Origin: Selaginella moellendorffii
Lineage: Eukaryota > Streptophyta > Lycopodiopsida > Selaginellales > Selaginellaceae
DNA: 64,000 nucleotides
NCBI RefSeq assembly: GCF_000143415.4
Contig: NW_003314281.1
Location: forward strand, 484,833-548,832
Direction: 5' to 3'
The notes under the pieces were generated by a model, which was not told where the DNA came from, did not search any database, and saw only the letters and a list, made by a program, of their open reading frames with translations. The stretch's first letter is position 1; each line of letters opens with the position of its first letter. A program made the position numbers and the translations under genes. Of this stretch, positions 1 to 11,139 are shown piece after piece.

Positions 1-1
1 G

Positions 2-322
2 CGTCTTGTGTCACTCAATGGCATCGTTGAGCTGGTTGTGGAGGAAACCTGTAACTTAGTGCTGTATGCGAGGGGGATAAGGAGACTGTGGTCGAGTGAT
101 ACCTCTGGACAAGGTGGAGGCAGTGGATGCACGCTCACTCTCCAAAGGGATGGGAACTTGGTGTTCTTGGGACGTGATGGAAAAGGCTTCTGGGCGACGA
201 ACGTCTACTGCCAGCCGCAACCGAATTCTATCCTCTCAACTCGTTTGGTGGTCGAGGATGACGGGCATTTGTCTCTGTACCAAGAAGCGGCACCAATGCG
301 TTTGCTGTGGCGACGACCATAG
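2..322 (+). CDS. Bulb-type (mannose-binding-like) lectin domain, C-terminal part
   Basis: The reading frame is open from the left window edge to the TAG at 320-322, so the gene starts upstream and only about 106 residues are seen. The repeated pattern of a B-lectin beta-prism fold is visible: three imperfect copies of the QxDxNxVxY mannose-site motif appear as ETCNLVLYA, QRDGNLVFLG and EDDGHLSLYQ. The first and third copies have lost key residues, so sugar binding may be reduced. Members of this family are secreted or receptor-linked carbohydrate-binding proteins, but no kinase or membrane segment follows here. The sequence just after the stop (from about 365) matches the sequence upstream of the third ARM gene copy. 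That suggests lectin-ARM was the original gene order before duplication. A GTG at 8 is not a plausible start. Confidence 0.75.
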   Translation, partial: RLVSLNGIVELVVEETCNLVLYARGIRRLWSSDTSGQGGGSGCTLTLQRDGNLVFLGRDGKGFWATNVYCQPQPNSILSTRLVVEDDGHLSLYQEAAPMRLLWRRP

Positions 323-515
323 CTTTTTACTGCGAGAAAGAAAGTTAACCACAAGAGCACAAGAACGAAAGTAGTGGCTTACTTGATCACTGCCACCAAC
401 ATGAGAAAGACATTTTGAAGTCGTCAATAGCAGCTCACGGTCACCACACGCGTAGGCTAAGCTGGACCCACGCAAGAGCCCTCCTCAAATCCCCAGAACT
501 CCTCGAACAGTAAAC

Positions 516-2972
516 ATGGATTCGAGGAACAGCAGAAAGCTTCAAAGGGCCGGTGCCCCCAAGACTACCGTTCACTTTGCGGACGAGGTAAGCATTCAAG
601 TTCCTTCTTCCGGCTCTGCTCTCGCTTCTCCACCGTCTCCACCTTCAAGCACTAGAACCCCCAGTACCAGTGAGTTGTGGTCGGTTTTTTCTCCACATCC
701 GGAAGTCGAGCAGCAGCCTTCCACTCCCGAGCCTTCAGCTCCAGTGAAAAGGAATAATTCCCGATCACCAGAGCAGCGTCTCACTCTGATAGCTTTCAGG
801 CTCGCAGTTCTTGAAAAGTTCGCCACTGGCCTCGGGAAACTGGCCTTCGTCTGGGCAACTGTTGTTCTCCTCGGTGGATTCGTGAGCAACATTCCGGCCA
901 AAGACTTTTGGACGATATCGGCCTTGCTGCTGACTGAAGGAACGCGGGTTTTCAGTCGAAGTAGCGAGTTGGAATGGCAGCAGGCAAATTACAGCTTGGG
1001 AATTCTCGGCTTCAGCACGTTCGTGTTCGACAAGAGCGCCAGATTAAGGCAGACGTTCTCTGCAGCCTTCGACCATGACCACCCTGAACAGAACGTTAGC
1101 AGAGATCGACTTTCCAAAAATCCAGTAAAGAAAGATTTATACCAGGGATTCGGTGCCCGAAGAACTTGGTCCGTGGGAAGCGTCCCGGTCCTGCCGTATG
1201 TAAAGTTCCTCCCCACCAGGATCATCAGCCTTTTCATGTACTTCCTCCAGCTTGCTTCTGCAACAGTCACCGTATGTTTCTCAGTATATCGACTTGCCGA
1301 GCACGGCTCCAATTCCCAAGGACAAAACACTGAGCAAGCACTTACGGTGTTTTACGCGATGATGCTGGCAGAAGCGTCGCTATTCCTCCTGGAGAGAGCG
1401 TATTGGGAATTCAAGCTTCGTTACCAGAGGTTGCTGGAAGTAGTCACTCGAAAGTGTGAGCTTGATCAAGACGACATTGAAACCATGAAGCAGTACTGGT
1501 ACACATTGTACTCACGATCGCTGAACGGAAGCGTGTTTGATGGCCTGGGAATGGACCTTATCGATTTCACCGTCGAGAAGCTGCAGTCAAGCATAAGGGA
1601 AGAGCAGCTCGGTAGCGTCAACATACTGTCGGCTCTCGTCTCAAAAGGAGTTTCAAGGGAAGAAACGCGACGGAGGATTGGTACCACGCCCGGAGTTGTG
1701 GAGAGACTCTTAGAGATGATCACCTGGAAGGATCTTAGTGAGGCCGAAATCAGGAAAGCTGCAACGATAGTAATCAAGTACCTGCTTCGTCACCGCAGTA
1801 ACTGCTTCAGGATTTCCGCTATCCCTGGATCCCTGGAAGCCATCACTTCTCTTTTAACTGCAGGAGAGAAGAAAGTGCAAGAAGAACAGAGGTACGGACT
1901 CGCTATCCTCAACAGGCTAGCCGTGGACCACAGGACATGCGTGCGAATCGGTAACACCAGCGGACTTATCTCCATCCTGGTTGCGTTTCTCCAAGACGAA
2001 GACTGGAACTTCCTCGAAGTACGAACGTCGAGAAAAGTATTCCGTCGATCACTCGAGCTTTTGAGGACATTGGCTGGCGCGGGAGGAGATTCTGGACGGT
2101 CTCTGCGAAAGAAGATAGTGTCGGTAGTGTCAGCAGTAAGAAGTCTTCAAAGGATATGCAATCTCGAAGATTTGGAGCTACAAGACCTGGCAGTAGACGT
2201 GATCAAGCTGCTAGCAACCGAGGACGAGCTTAGAGATTGCATTGGTGCGACTGGAGGAGTTATCCAAAGCTTGATGGCCATATTTACGAGAGAAACCGCA
2301 CCGAACAGCCACCAGTTGAGCATCGCCATGAGAGCCGGGGAAGCCATATTTTTGCTCGTCCTCCAGTGTCCCAACAATTGCTCGAGGCTCCTCAGGCGCA
2401 AAAGCTACGGACAAGGTGGCGTTAGCAAGACCCTCAAGAGCTTGATCAACATGCTCACCAAGCCAATTGGAGTCCATGCAGCCACAATATTGCGAAGCTT
2501 GTGCGGTGACCTTAACGACGAAGAAAAGTTGGAGCTTGGAGCAGCCATATCTCGCATCATCCAGATGGTGCTGGAATCCACGGACAAGGAACAGCAGGCA
2601 GCCATCGGTTTGGCAGCAGCCATAATCCCCTGGCTCGACACACGTAACTTTGAACAAGGCGTGCTATCGCAACAATCACGGCTTTGCGAAAAAATCACAG
2701 AGCTTCTATCCCACACAGCACCTTCTAGGAGCTTGAATCGTATCCGGCGATATAGCGTAGAGCTTCTGAACAGCTTGATGGCAAAGGACGCCAGGTTCTT
2801 GCGACGTTTTAGAGAAGACGGTGAAGTGGAGGCGTCCCTGGAAGCAATGTCAGCGACTGCCTCAGACGAAGAAAACTTCTTAACGTTTTCGGGTTTTGTG
2901 GGACTTACCAAGCATTCCAGAAGCCTCGAGGAGCTCGTCAACAGCGCCCTATTGAACTTACATAGGCTGTAG
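516..2972 (+). CDS. ARM-repeat membrane protein, copy A (818 aa, single exon)
   Basis: A single uninterrupted reading frame of 818 codons starts at the first ATG after an in-frame leader. Residues 1-85 are Ser/Pro-rich and probably disordered. Three hydrophobic helices follow at about 107-125, 236-258 and 274-297, with the conserved stretch KDFWTISALLLTEGTR and then SRSSELEWQQ between the first two. From about 330 to the end it is alpha-helical with repeated Leu-rich ARM-like units, for example the stretches GVVERLLEMITW and GVIQSLMAIF. The architecture (N-terminal membrane helices, C-terminal armadillo repeats, KDFW..EGTR..SRS.ELEWQ core) matches the uncharacterised plant ARM family that includes rice BLE2-like proteins. 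That assignment is from memory of the family. Copies B (31414) and C (45480) are close paralogues. The biochemical role is unknown; the membrane helices imply an anchored scaffold. Confidence 0.88.
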   Translation: MDSRNSRKLQRAGAPKTTVHFADEVSIQVPSSGSALASPPSPPSSTRTPSTSELWSVFSPHPEVEQQPSTPEPSAPVKRNNSRSPEQRLTLIAFRLAVLEKFATGLGKLAFVWATVVLLGGFVSNIPAKDFWTISALLLTEGTRVFSRSSELEWQQANYSLGILGFSTFVFDKSARLRQTFSAAFDHDHPEQNVSRDRLSKNPVKKDLYQGFGARRTWSVGSVPVLPYVKFLPTRIISLFMYFLQLASATVTVCFSVYRLAEHGSNSQGQNTEQALTVFYAMMLAEASLFLLERAYWEFKLRYQRLLEVVTRKCELDQDDIETMKQYWYTLYSRSLNGSVFDGLGMDLIDFTVEKLQSSIREEQLGSVNILSALVSKGVSREETRRRIGTTPGVVERLLEMITWKDLSEAEIRKAATIVIKYLLRHRSNCFRISAIPGSLEAITSLLTAGEKKVQEEQRYGLAILNRLAVDHRTCVRIGNTSGLISILVAFLQDEDWNFLEVRTSRKVFRRSLELLRTLAGAGGDSGRSLRKKIVSVVSAVRSLQRICNLEDLELQDLAVDVIKLLATEDELRDCIGATGGVIQSLMAIFTRETAPNSHQLSIAMRAGEAIFLLVLQCPNNCSRLLRRKSYGQGGVSKTLKSLINMLTKPIGVHAATILRSLCGDLNDEEKLELGAAISRIIQMVLESTDKEQQAAIGLAAAIIPWLDTRNFEQGVLSQQSRLCEKITELLSHTAPSRSLNRIRRYSVELLNSLMAKDARFLRRFREDGEVEASLEAMSATASDEENFLTFSGFVGLTKHSRSLEELVNSALLNLHRL

Positions 2973-3058
2973 CTTCACCTTTTCCAAAAAAAAAAAACCA
3001 AAAATCATACCTCGATTGTAAAAATACAAATTCAGTTTCAGCAACTTGCTCACGTAAA

Positions 3059-3240
3059 CTCTAAAAAAGAAAGAAAAAAATCAATCAACATCCAAAGAAG
3101 AAGAGGCTTACTTCATAGGAGATCTGAACTCGCAGCAACTTCGCTTACGCAATTGTAATTCACTAACAGAACTCTAAATAAGAAAGAAAACATTAATCAA
3201 CATGCAAAAATAAAGCTTCCTTCACTTCATAGAAGATCTC
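3059..3240 (+). repeat. Diverged tandem direct repeat downstream of ARM copy A
   Basis: Two related blocks, about 3059-3125 and 3170-3240, each contain an A-rich start, AATCAACAT, and an ending close to CTTCATAGGAGATCT. The same paired repeat follows ARM copies B (about 33960-34145) and C (about 47945-48130), so it predates the segmental duplication. The remainder of 2973-3364 shows no gene and is probably 3' UTR and spacer. Confidence 0.6.
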
Positions 3241-3364
3241 CTTTCTGAAATTGTGGTCACCACTCCACGCTGTTTTGAAACTTTCCAAGCATAGTGTTCG
3301 TACTTTTCCGTTGTCACGGAAGTTAGATTATTAAAATCAGAACCACGAAGAGGTGAAATAACAA

Positions 3365-3790
3365 TAAGTTTCAGGAGCAGCAAAACCTTTCAAAGGATAT
3401 CATCCACCGCTCGAATTTGTCACCGACATCAAGAAGAAAGACTTCTGGAACATTTCCATCTTGCTGTTGACTGAGGTAACCCGAGTTCTTGGCGGAATTA
3501 GCGAGCTGGACTGGCAGGAGGCAAATTACATGAATACTCTCAACATCCGCTCGCTCGTGTTCGACAGAAAGCAGGCGGCTTTCGACCATAATCAGCACCC
3601 TGCACAGAATTCTAACAGTGTTACAGTTCAATTAAGAAAGATTTATACCAGGGAGTTGACGCCATGGTCTGTGGGAGTCATCCCGTTCGTAAATTTTCTT
3701 CCGACCAGGATCATCAGCCTCATTTTGTACATCCTTCAACTACTAGTCAGTGTCCCGAGGCACAAAAGGAGCTCCTCGAATGATCTTACG
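3365..3790 (+). pseudogene. Decayed ARM-family paralogue with large internal deletion (copy A)
   Basis: The translated sequence resembles the membrane-helix part of the ARM gene next door: KKDFWNISILLLTE, then SELDWQEANY, then FLPTRIISLILYILQLL. It has stops and frame changes, lacks the Ser/Pro-rich N-terminal region, and jumps from the second membrane helix towards C-terminal-type sequence, with essentially all ARM repeats missing. In copy A the C-terminal piece is also removed by a deletion that fuses this relic to the 3' end of the reverse-strand lyase-domain relic. Equivalent relics lie at 34266 and 48255, so the decay preceded the block duplication. It is not expected to make a protein. 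Confidence 0.75.
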
Positions 3791-4331
3791 TTGGTGTCAC
3801 TGAGCTCCAAGTTGTAGAAGACCATCGAATCTCGATCACCGAAGAGAGGACTAGCGTGCCAAGTTCCTTCGTTTAACTTGATGAAGCGAGGACCATCTAT
3901 CTTGAAAACCTGGACGCTTGCATGAGAGGGAGGTAAATAGTAGTGGCCACCAGCGTTGATCGAACAGCGCCCTCGTGTTGCGATGAAGGATCCACAATGC
4001 TGGGAAGAGAGACCGCCATGTACCAAGGATGAGCTCCCACTGATCCCAGACACTGCGTCACCCTGGCGTGATGCGTTATCCTTTTGAATCGCAGCCCCGT
4101 TTTCTTGAGCTCCATGAGGTAGAATCTGCGCAAAGGAACCATCACTCACCCAATCACTACTGAGCCGCTGGAAATTTCGGCCACATTTTGCCTGTACTAC
4201 CTGGGAATCCCATTCGCGAGATTGAGCTGCGCCTCTCCCGATCCATACTCGCATCCGTCGCCGATCTTTCCCAGGAGCTGGCCAAAAGGCCGGAAATTCT
4301 CCTCCGTGATCGGCACTGCTCGCAGCCCCAT
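3790..4331 (-). pseudogene. Ureidoglycolate lyase/hydrolase-domain gene, copy A (broken)
   Basis: Exon 1 (4331-4201, ATG at 4331) encodes an N-terminus containing EENFRPFGQLLGKIGDG and ends NGIPR at a GT donor. Exon 2 (4125-3790) begins at an AG acceptor and encodes ITHHARVTQCLGS, as in the intact copy C at 48798-49464. Two lesions are visible. One G is missing near 3957 (GCGTTGATC against GCGTTGGATC in copies B and C), which shifts the frame in the middle of the domain. The final exon, ending VVDHTTH..., is absent because a deletion joins the region after the exon 2 donor to the ARM relic. A 6-bp in-frame deletion after the start removes two residues. The family (PF04115 type, cupin-like fold) is the one annotated in plants as ureidoglycolate hydrolase. 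Confidence 0.8.
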
Positions 4332-4385
4332 CGAAGAACCCTAGCCCTGGCAATATCGCCCAGCGCAGGAATCGAACCCAGCATA

Positions 4386-4434
4386 GTCAAACCATTCAAC
4401 GGTCCATTGGTCAACGATAGTCAATTGTGGTCAA
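4386..4434 (-). promoter_or_regulatory. W-box (TTGAC) cluster upstream of lyase-domain copy A
   Basis: GTCAA, which is TTGAC on the gene strand, occurs at 4386, 4410, 4420 and 4430. The last three are spaced exactly 10 bp apart. TTGAC(C) is the core recognised by plant WRKY transcription factors. The cluster sits 55-105 bp upstream of the ATG at 4331 and is preserved in copies B and C. No other feature was recognised in 4435-4772. Confidence 0.55.
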
Positions 4435-4772
4435 CAGTGTCCAAACGACATCTATCCGCTACGGGCACTGAAACTTAAAGCGTAGAAAGGATATAAGCTA
4501 TTGTAGCAGCGAATTTATGGCCAGAGAGACTTAAGGGGACAGCAACATTCTTAGAGTTTTCTCATTTTCTTCACTTTGTTCTTGGTTGTGGGCTATTTAA
4601 TCTTTGGACTGGCAATGCAGATGCCACGGTACGAGTTTAAGATGCCATCACAAGGCATTTACTATCATTGTGAAGTGCATGAAGGAACTTACAGCAATAT
4701 CTCAACATCCCCGTAAGCTCTCCTATAGCGGCAGTCTCTTTAAAACTGTGACACCCAAATCACATTTAGGGA

Positions 4773-4780
4773 TGACAATG
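4773..4780. repeat. Left target-site duplication of hAT element (copy A)
   Basis: TGACAATG immediately precedes the terminal sequence CAGGTCTCAAATTTGCACC. The right-hand partner is TGGCAGTG at 30026-30033, and the empty site in block C reads TGGCAGTG. The left copy has two G-to-A changes. Confidence 0.7.
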
Positions 4781-5437
4781 CAGGTCTCAAATTTGCACCT
4801 TGCAAAGCCTTGCAAAGGCATGTTTACCTTGCATTTGAAGACTAATTTTTAATTTGCCTTGCTACTTGAAAGAAATGTTCAATTTTCACTTTGCACTAAT
4901 GAAGTATAGAAATATTTTAGTGGTGCCATTTGCAGGGCAAAGAAAATTCGTACATTGCAGTATAGATAATATTCTATTGAATATTATTAAGAATATTGTA
5001 AGAATATCTTGGTGTCTAACCACTTGAATTCAATGAAGTTGACAGCAATAACATGGGATTGAAGCATTCTTTGCTATTGTGTATGGGAGGGAGAAAAGAA
5101 AGATAAATCAGCAAAATATTGCAAGGCAAGAGCTTCATGATTTTCTTTTTGGTGAAAAACTTAAAATCAGATTAGAGGATGAAGATCTTTCAACAACAAA
5201 AGAAAAAACTAATACTTCAACCAATAAAAAAAGGAAAAATAATAGAGCATTCAAAATTGAGTAGAAACTTAGTTTTCCTTAGGTGTATCTTATAGTGGAT
5301 GTTGAAGGCAAGCAAAAAATAAAATGTACGACATATGTATATGCTAAAAAGATAATCCTTTTAGTACAGATGGTTCTTTGACTCTTCAAAAACTAATTTT
5401 AAAAAAGCATAACAATTCTAAATAACATCAACTAGTT

Positions 5438-6735
5438 ATGGTTATTTGGAAAGCAAAGAAAAAGAAAGGGTTATTTATCCCTAAATATGTTATTGCTCAA
5501 GAAGATCAATACAAGAACAGATTGATTTTCTTAATGCAATATATATACTACATTGTGAAAAAGGGATTACCTTTAGAAAGCTATAAATCTTTGTGTGAAT
5601 TCAGCAGGTTTATGGGAATGCCCTATATGCTAATCACCATAGAGTATAGGACTTGTGTAAATGTTATGAGTGAGAAAAAGTTTTTAAAATGCATAAAAGA
5701 TGTGTGATGGAAAGATGTTTGCCACAAGCTAGTCCTTAATTTTTTATTATAGTGGATAACAATACTGATAGAAGTTTGAAAGCTCATTTTATCATATACA
5801 TCTCTTTCCATATGCAAGAAGAAAAAAAAACTCTAAATAAAACTTTTTTTTTTAAATTGATAGTAACTAAAGGTTATAAGTAAATATGAGGCCATCAAAA
5901 GGTTTTGGAAGAAATGAACTTTAAAAAGGGAAAATGTGTTGCTATTAGAACTGATAGAGCTTTTATTATGGTTGGAGAACAATTTAGTCTAGTGACAAGA
6001 TTGAAACATAACATTTTACACTTGCTTGGAGTGCATTACTTAGCACATAGATAAAGTTTAGTGGCTATTGAAGTTGTGCATACATTTCTTAAGTTTGTGG
6101 TTGTTCAAAAGTTGTGCAATCAAATTTATAAATAGTTGCATACTTTTAGAAAAAGAGTCATAGCTTTTAAGCCTCTAGAAGATTCTATGAATATATTTGC
6201 ATTTGGTATGCTTCAAATCCATGGTGTACATTGGTTATCTCATGGGGGAAGTCTTAAAGAGAATGAACATTATAATACCAAGTCTTCTTATAGAATTTCA
6301 ATTCTCTTCTATGAAGATATATCAATTTTTGATAAATTACACAATGCAATTTGCTATTTATATACTATCTAATATACTTCTAAAATCGAATAGTCTGAAC
6401 AAAATCTTTCAAAGCTGAAATTGTGGATATTGCTAACATTGCTAGGTATTTAAATGGTACTTTGAAAAGTATCAGAAGAAAATTTCTAAAAGAGACTCTT
6501 GGTGTGAAACACTTAATTTTGTAGAGGCTACTAAAGATGAATTTATCAAATTTATAGATGCTGAAGGGGAATAACATAAACATGCCTTACATTATACTCC
6601 TATTCGAGAGAGCAAAAGAGATGGAAGCTTGAGCTCTTGCTTAGATTTAAACAAGGAGAGTGTTTAGAAACTATACATTGATATGCTGGCCAAAATGAAA
6701 AAAGATATAGGCATGTTCAATGCTACAAAATTGTT
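5438..6735 (+). pseudogene. hAT transposase remnant (5' and middle part), copy A
   Basis: Broken reading frames parallel those in copy B. A stretch with LPLESYKSLCEFSRFMGMPY lies around 5560-5640, and a stretch with MLQIHGVHWLSHGG near 6210-6250 resembles the (I/V)RWLS region of hAT transposases of the ZNF862/KIAA1586-like group. Multiple stops and frameshifts are present. The coding order continues after the 3.7-kb insertion at about 10448-10600. Confidence 0.6.
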
Positions 6736-6762
6736 CAGCCCAAAGAATCTATCATAATAAGG

Positions 6763-9700
6763 TGGGAGTGCCGAACATTCTGGGCCGCCGGATCCAGCCA
6801 ATTGCAACCGTCCAATGGGGGGTAATTGTAAAGGGGTTATTTCTTTAACCACTTCTTAGCGAATAATCATGCTAATGTTTGCTCTCGGCCAATGGGAGGC
6901 AGCCAAGCTGCGTGGGGCGAGAGAAGAAAGCATTGTGATATGTGGCACATGCAAAGTGTTGACTGGATTGTGTCTTTCCTAAAATTAGAGAGCAATGCAC
7001 TCAAGTAAATGGTTAGTGAAGCTGCGGCTCCCAAACCTCCCAGGCAGAGATCTCCCACCCAAAGATCTCCCTCAATCGCCACAGCAATCTTCACGGGAAC
7101 AGGCGCCAGCAGTAGATCTGGAGCTTAATGGGATGCCTTTCTACAATCTCGCCACTGTTGCTCCCTGCATGGAAGATCTCTACCACTGCTTTAGGGAAAG
7201 GGCATAGCCCTAAAGGAGAGTGAGTAAATGGCCAGTGAAGCTGCAACTCCCAATCCCCGCGGGAATAGGCGCTAGCAGCAGATCTGGAGTGCAGGCTCTA
7301 GATCCACCATAGGATGTGAGCCCCTAGCGCCTCCACTAGTGACGACAGAGGTGAGCACTGGAAAGGAACTGGAAGATGCCACTTAACATCTCATACATTT
7401 TTCTTCTTTGTAATCCATGTATTGATGATATATTGATCGGGCAATTACAGCAATTACATATGGGCATGAAACTTACATTTCAAACATGAGGTTGACGGTT
7501 ACCATTAAACACGTTTATAAATCTTTTGACTAAGAACAAATATAGTTTATTAGGTTTTGAATTTATAGTTTGTGTTTAACATGTATATTATTTATTTTTT
7601 GTAATTCTTTTCTTAATTTTACTTGGGTCTGTGTAGTAGTATTAGTGTTCTTAATATTTTTGAGTTTAAGGGTATATATAATTTTTGATTTCTAGGTTAG
7701 ACTTTAATTTTTCAATAGTGCTGTTTTTTTTAATTGAGCAATCCTCTATGGGATCTGAGTAATATATTAATGTTCTTAAAATTTTAGTTATATATTTATT
7801 CATATTCCAAGTAAGCACATAATAATTAAATAATGATTCCATAAATTAATAATAGTTAATCTTAGTAATTCTTCTTTACATTTATTTTAGTCTGGGTAGT
7901 AATATATTAGTTTTTTTACCATTTCAGGATTCTAAATTTGTTTGACCCCAAGTAAAAACATACTTTACATGTAACATCTAATTAAGAAAACTATTTTTTA
8001 GTAATTCTTAATTTACTTTTTTTGACTAAATATATTTATAATCTAATAAATATAAAAGAATTATTCTTAACAATTTTTGTTTTTACTTAAGTTTCATAAA
8101 ATTTTAATATTTTAAATATATTCATATTTCCAAGTAGTACTTTGCATATATTATATTTATTACTAATATTTACTTACTAATTTTTCTTTTCTCACTTTAG
8201 GGATATATTAGTATTCTAAATATATGGTCTATGTTATATAGTATTGTGTGTGTATATAGAGATATCAAAAGGAAAAAACGGTATAAAATTATTGATTTTT
8301 ATACTCACTTAGCATTTGCTAGGCAACATATCACATGCAAAGTGTTAACCGGTATTAACATTCAACCTTTTGTAATGAAGACCCTTTGAAATTGAGAAGG
8401 TAAGTTCTAAAGTTTAGTGGAGAGTGTTTACTGTGATAGCAAACCTGACTATTGGTGCCTTTAAATTGTGATTCAAGCTTAATATGTGAATTTCTTTCCC
8501 TTAATTTAGGGTTTTGTGAGCTTTGGCATGTGCTCTTGCCAATCCCTAGCAATGGCACCTCACATTCATCTCAAATGTGCAAATTCCTACATGACACCCT
8601 TTTTTTCTCACTATAGCTACTGGTTTGCTACCTATTTTGGGAATTGAGATGAGCTATGATGCCATTGGAGTTGCTGTTGTAACTTGATTTTCTTATAGTG
8701 AGATTGCATTTTCTCAAACTTCTTATCAAGTCACTAGCGATGGAAAGATTTTAGGAGAGTCACTAAGATTGTAGATACTTTTTTTCTCTCTTCTTCATTT
8801 TTATTTTGTCTTGTTTTGTTTCTTTGGATTCAAGGCAAAGTTGCTTTGACAGTATGGTGGTCTGATGCCTCTAGCAACATGTCTAAACCACAAGCTTGCA
8901 GCAGTAGCTGTGGCAATTGATCCTTAGCTTAAATTTATGCTTGGATGGTGACATTCTTTGTGATCTTTCTATTGGGAGGATTATGTTGGGCACCATATTG
9001 AAGAATTGCTTGGCATGTAGTTTCTCAACCACTGGCATCAGAGGAGCAGCTTACATTCTTCTTATTGTGGCAGATTCACATGGCCACCAAAATGGTAAGA
9101 TTTTTACTTTCTTTATAATTCATAGGTGCAAAGATTGGGACATTAGGTCTTGAGTGCTGACCAAACTTTGACAGTAGGTTCTATCTCTTGTTAGGAAGTG
9201 TGGTATCAAAAGATTTTATGTTATTCAGATGGCAATGTATAGTGCTCTTGCTAATTTAACCAATGACAAGTTGTACCCATGATAAATGATGTATATCTTT
9301 GGTGGCATCACCAGATCAAAATCCAAAACTGCCAGAGATTTGAATTCTGTTTAACAGGTTGAGTGAATATTTATTTTTAAGTGAACAGCTTTATTTTTAA
9401 TGCTTTACTAATAAATTAATCAACTTTACCTAAACTTATTTTTTTATAAATTATTATAATATTTGAATATTTTATGTCACAATTAACTTTTATAATTTAA
9501 TTTAACAGAATTTGTAAATATAATAAGAAAACTATATTCTAGGATAATCTTATTTCATAAATATTAAACTAGAATATATTAGATGGCCTATTTAAATATC
9601 ACTATAATATATGAAACCCAACACCAAGTGATGGTATATCAAATGTGGGTTGACTTAATTTTATAAATGTGTAGGATCATGATCAAAATTTCAAGTGTTA

Positions 9701-10438
9701 ATATAAGAAAATTAAACAATTTCAACATATTATATTTTTATATGTAGCCTTAGTTATTTAAAATCTAACTCATTATCAGAAAAAGCTAAGATAATGTATA
9801 CAGTATTTGATTAAACAGTAATATTTAAAATTATTTTTTCTAACTGTAAGTATAGTTTATTAGTACATAATACTATGGAATTACAGTTTCTATAGCATAT
9901 ATATTTAAAAAATATTTTTTTAGTAATTATTTTCATGACTGGATCTGGGTAGTAATATATTAATGTAAACTTATTGTTTTATATTCTAAGTAAAAACCAC
10001 AATTAAGTAATGTCTTGCTAATAAAAATGAGTAATAATTATTCTTAGTAATTATTCTCTTCTGTTTGATAAAATCTTAAAATAAGTTTATCCCAACTAAA
10101 TATATAATTTACATATAACATATTATTAATAATAGAAATTTCATTTTTACTTTTTCTAGGTTGGGTATTTTTCCAAATATATTCATATTTCCAAATAATA
10201 ATTTGTATATATTATTTTTGTTTATGGATATTTATTCTTACTTATGCCTAGGAATATCTTTTGTTCTAAATATTTATATTATCAAGTTTACAAGATTTGA
10301 TTATTGTATTCACCCAATTCTTCTTTCAAAGTGGAACACAATATTTGTTTTCTTATACTATTCCAATTTAATTTTTAATATAAAAAATAATATTTTGCTA
10401 ACTGGGCAGCATATGTTAAGCAAGTGCTAGTTACTCAA
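6763..10438. mobile_element. 3.7-kb AT-rich insertion of unknown class inside the hAT relic
   Basis: Copy B reads through this point without a break (about 37569-37581), so 6763-10438 is an insertion specific to copy A. It appears flanked by a 9-bp imperfect duplication, ATAATAAGG at 6754-6762 and ATGATGAGG at 10439-10447. The interior has a GC-richer 5' part (6763-7380) with a partial internal duplication: the motif around CAGCAGTAGATCTGGAG near 7107 and CAGCAGCAGATCTGGAG near 7275. Long A/T-rich stretches follow. No transposase, reverse transcriptase or convincing gene was seen, and no clear terminal inverted repeat. It could be a non-autonomous element. Confidence 0.5.
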
Positions 10439-10639
10439 ATGATGAGGAAAAATTAGATAACAACTTTGTAACTATTATGCAAAGTAATTTGTTAACAAAA
10501 AATGGGCTAGTGGCTTGGCAGATATACAGAAATGATATTTCCATGATAGATATATATTCTAATTTAATGGAACTATGGAAAATTATTTCTTTGATACTTA
10601 TGAGCACTACTTGTGTTGAATATAAATCGTGGGATCAGT

Positions 10640-11075
10640 ATTTGACAAACATTCTTCCACTTGTCTGAGCTGAGTTTGCCGAACACTTAGCTCGCGTACA
10701 AGTGGGACAACAATGGCACTACAACTCCTATCATTGTCCACCTGTGAAGTACAAAGTAGATGATTTGGTGTTAGTCCATTTTCCCCATCTTATGGTACAT
10801 GGTTTATCTAAGGGGCTCCTTGCATAGTGGAAAGGACTGTATCGGGTGTTGCAGCAAGTTGGACCACAAGTTTATAAGGTTGGACATGACATCCAACAAG
10901 CCAATCCTCCCGAGATTTTGCATGTACAGTGGTTGAAATGCTTCATACAAAGGGATCAGGAACAGTTAATACCACTTACAGATCTGCCGATGCCTCTTCC
11001 TGAGGTTCCTCCAGATCCCGGCCCATCTACAAGAGAACCCTAATGGTCTTCCATTATTCCGAAAGGAGGGGATGA
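10640..11075 (+). pseudogene. Ty3/gypsy integrase C-terminal fragment with PPT
   Basis: Translation gives a typical gypsy integrase tail with stops: first YKVDDLVLVHFPHL, then W-K-G-L-Y-R-V-L, then EILHVQWLKCF (VxxLK-type end). It continues into a Pro-rich tail ending at the TAA at 11041-11043. A purine-rich tract GAAAGGAGGGG follows at 11061-11071 as the polypurine tract, just before an LTR start at 11076. No upstream gag, protease or RT is left, so this is only the 3' end of an element. Confidence 0.7.
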
Positions 11076-11139
11076 TGTGAGGGCCAAATGTATGGATACG
11101 ATACCGTATACTAATATTAGCGTAGTGGGATTTTGGTAG
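11076..11139 (+). mobile_element. Start of the Ty3/gypsy 3' LTR, interrupted
   Basis: The sequence begins TGTGAGGGCC directly after the polypurine tract and is broken at 11139/11140 by the reverse-oriented solo LTR. Its continuation probably lies at 29795-29905. Confidence 0.55.

Noticed and set aside
2211-2657. 148-codon reverse-strand frame inside ARM copy A (also in B and C)
   Set aside because: Antisense shadow of a conserved coding region; no domain and no independent support.
4362-4380. tRNA gene on the reverse strand (GGGTTCGATTCC resembles a B-box)
   Set aside because: No matching A-box, anticodon arm or acceptor stem. It lies in the promoter of the lyase-domain gene, and copy C has a mutated version.
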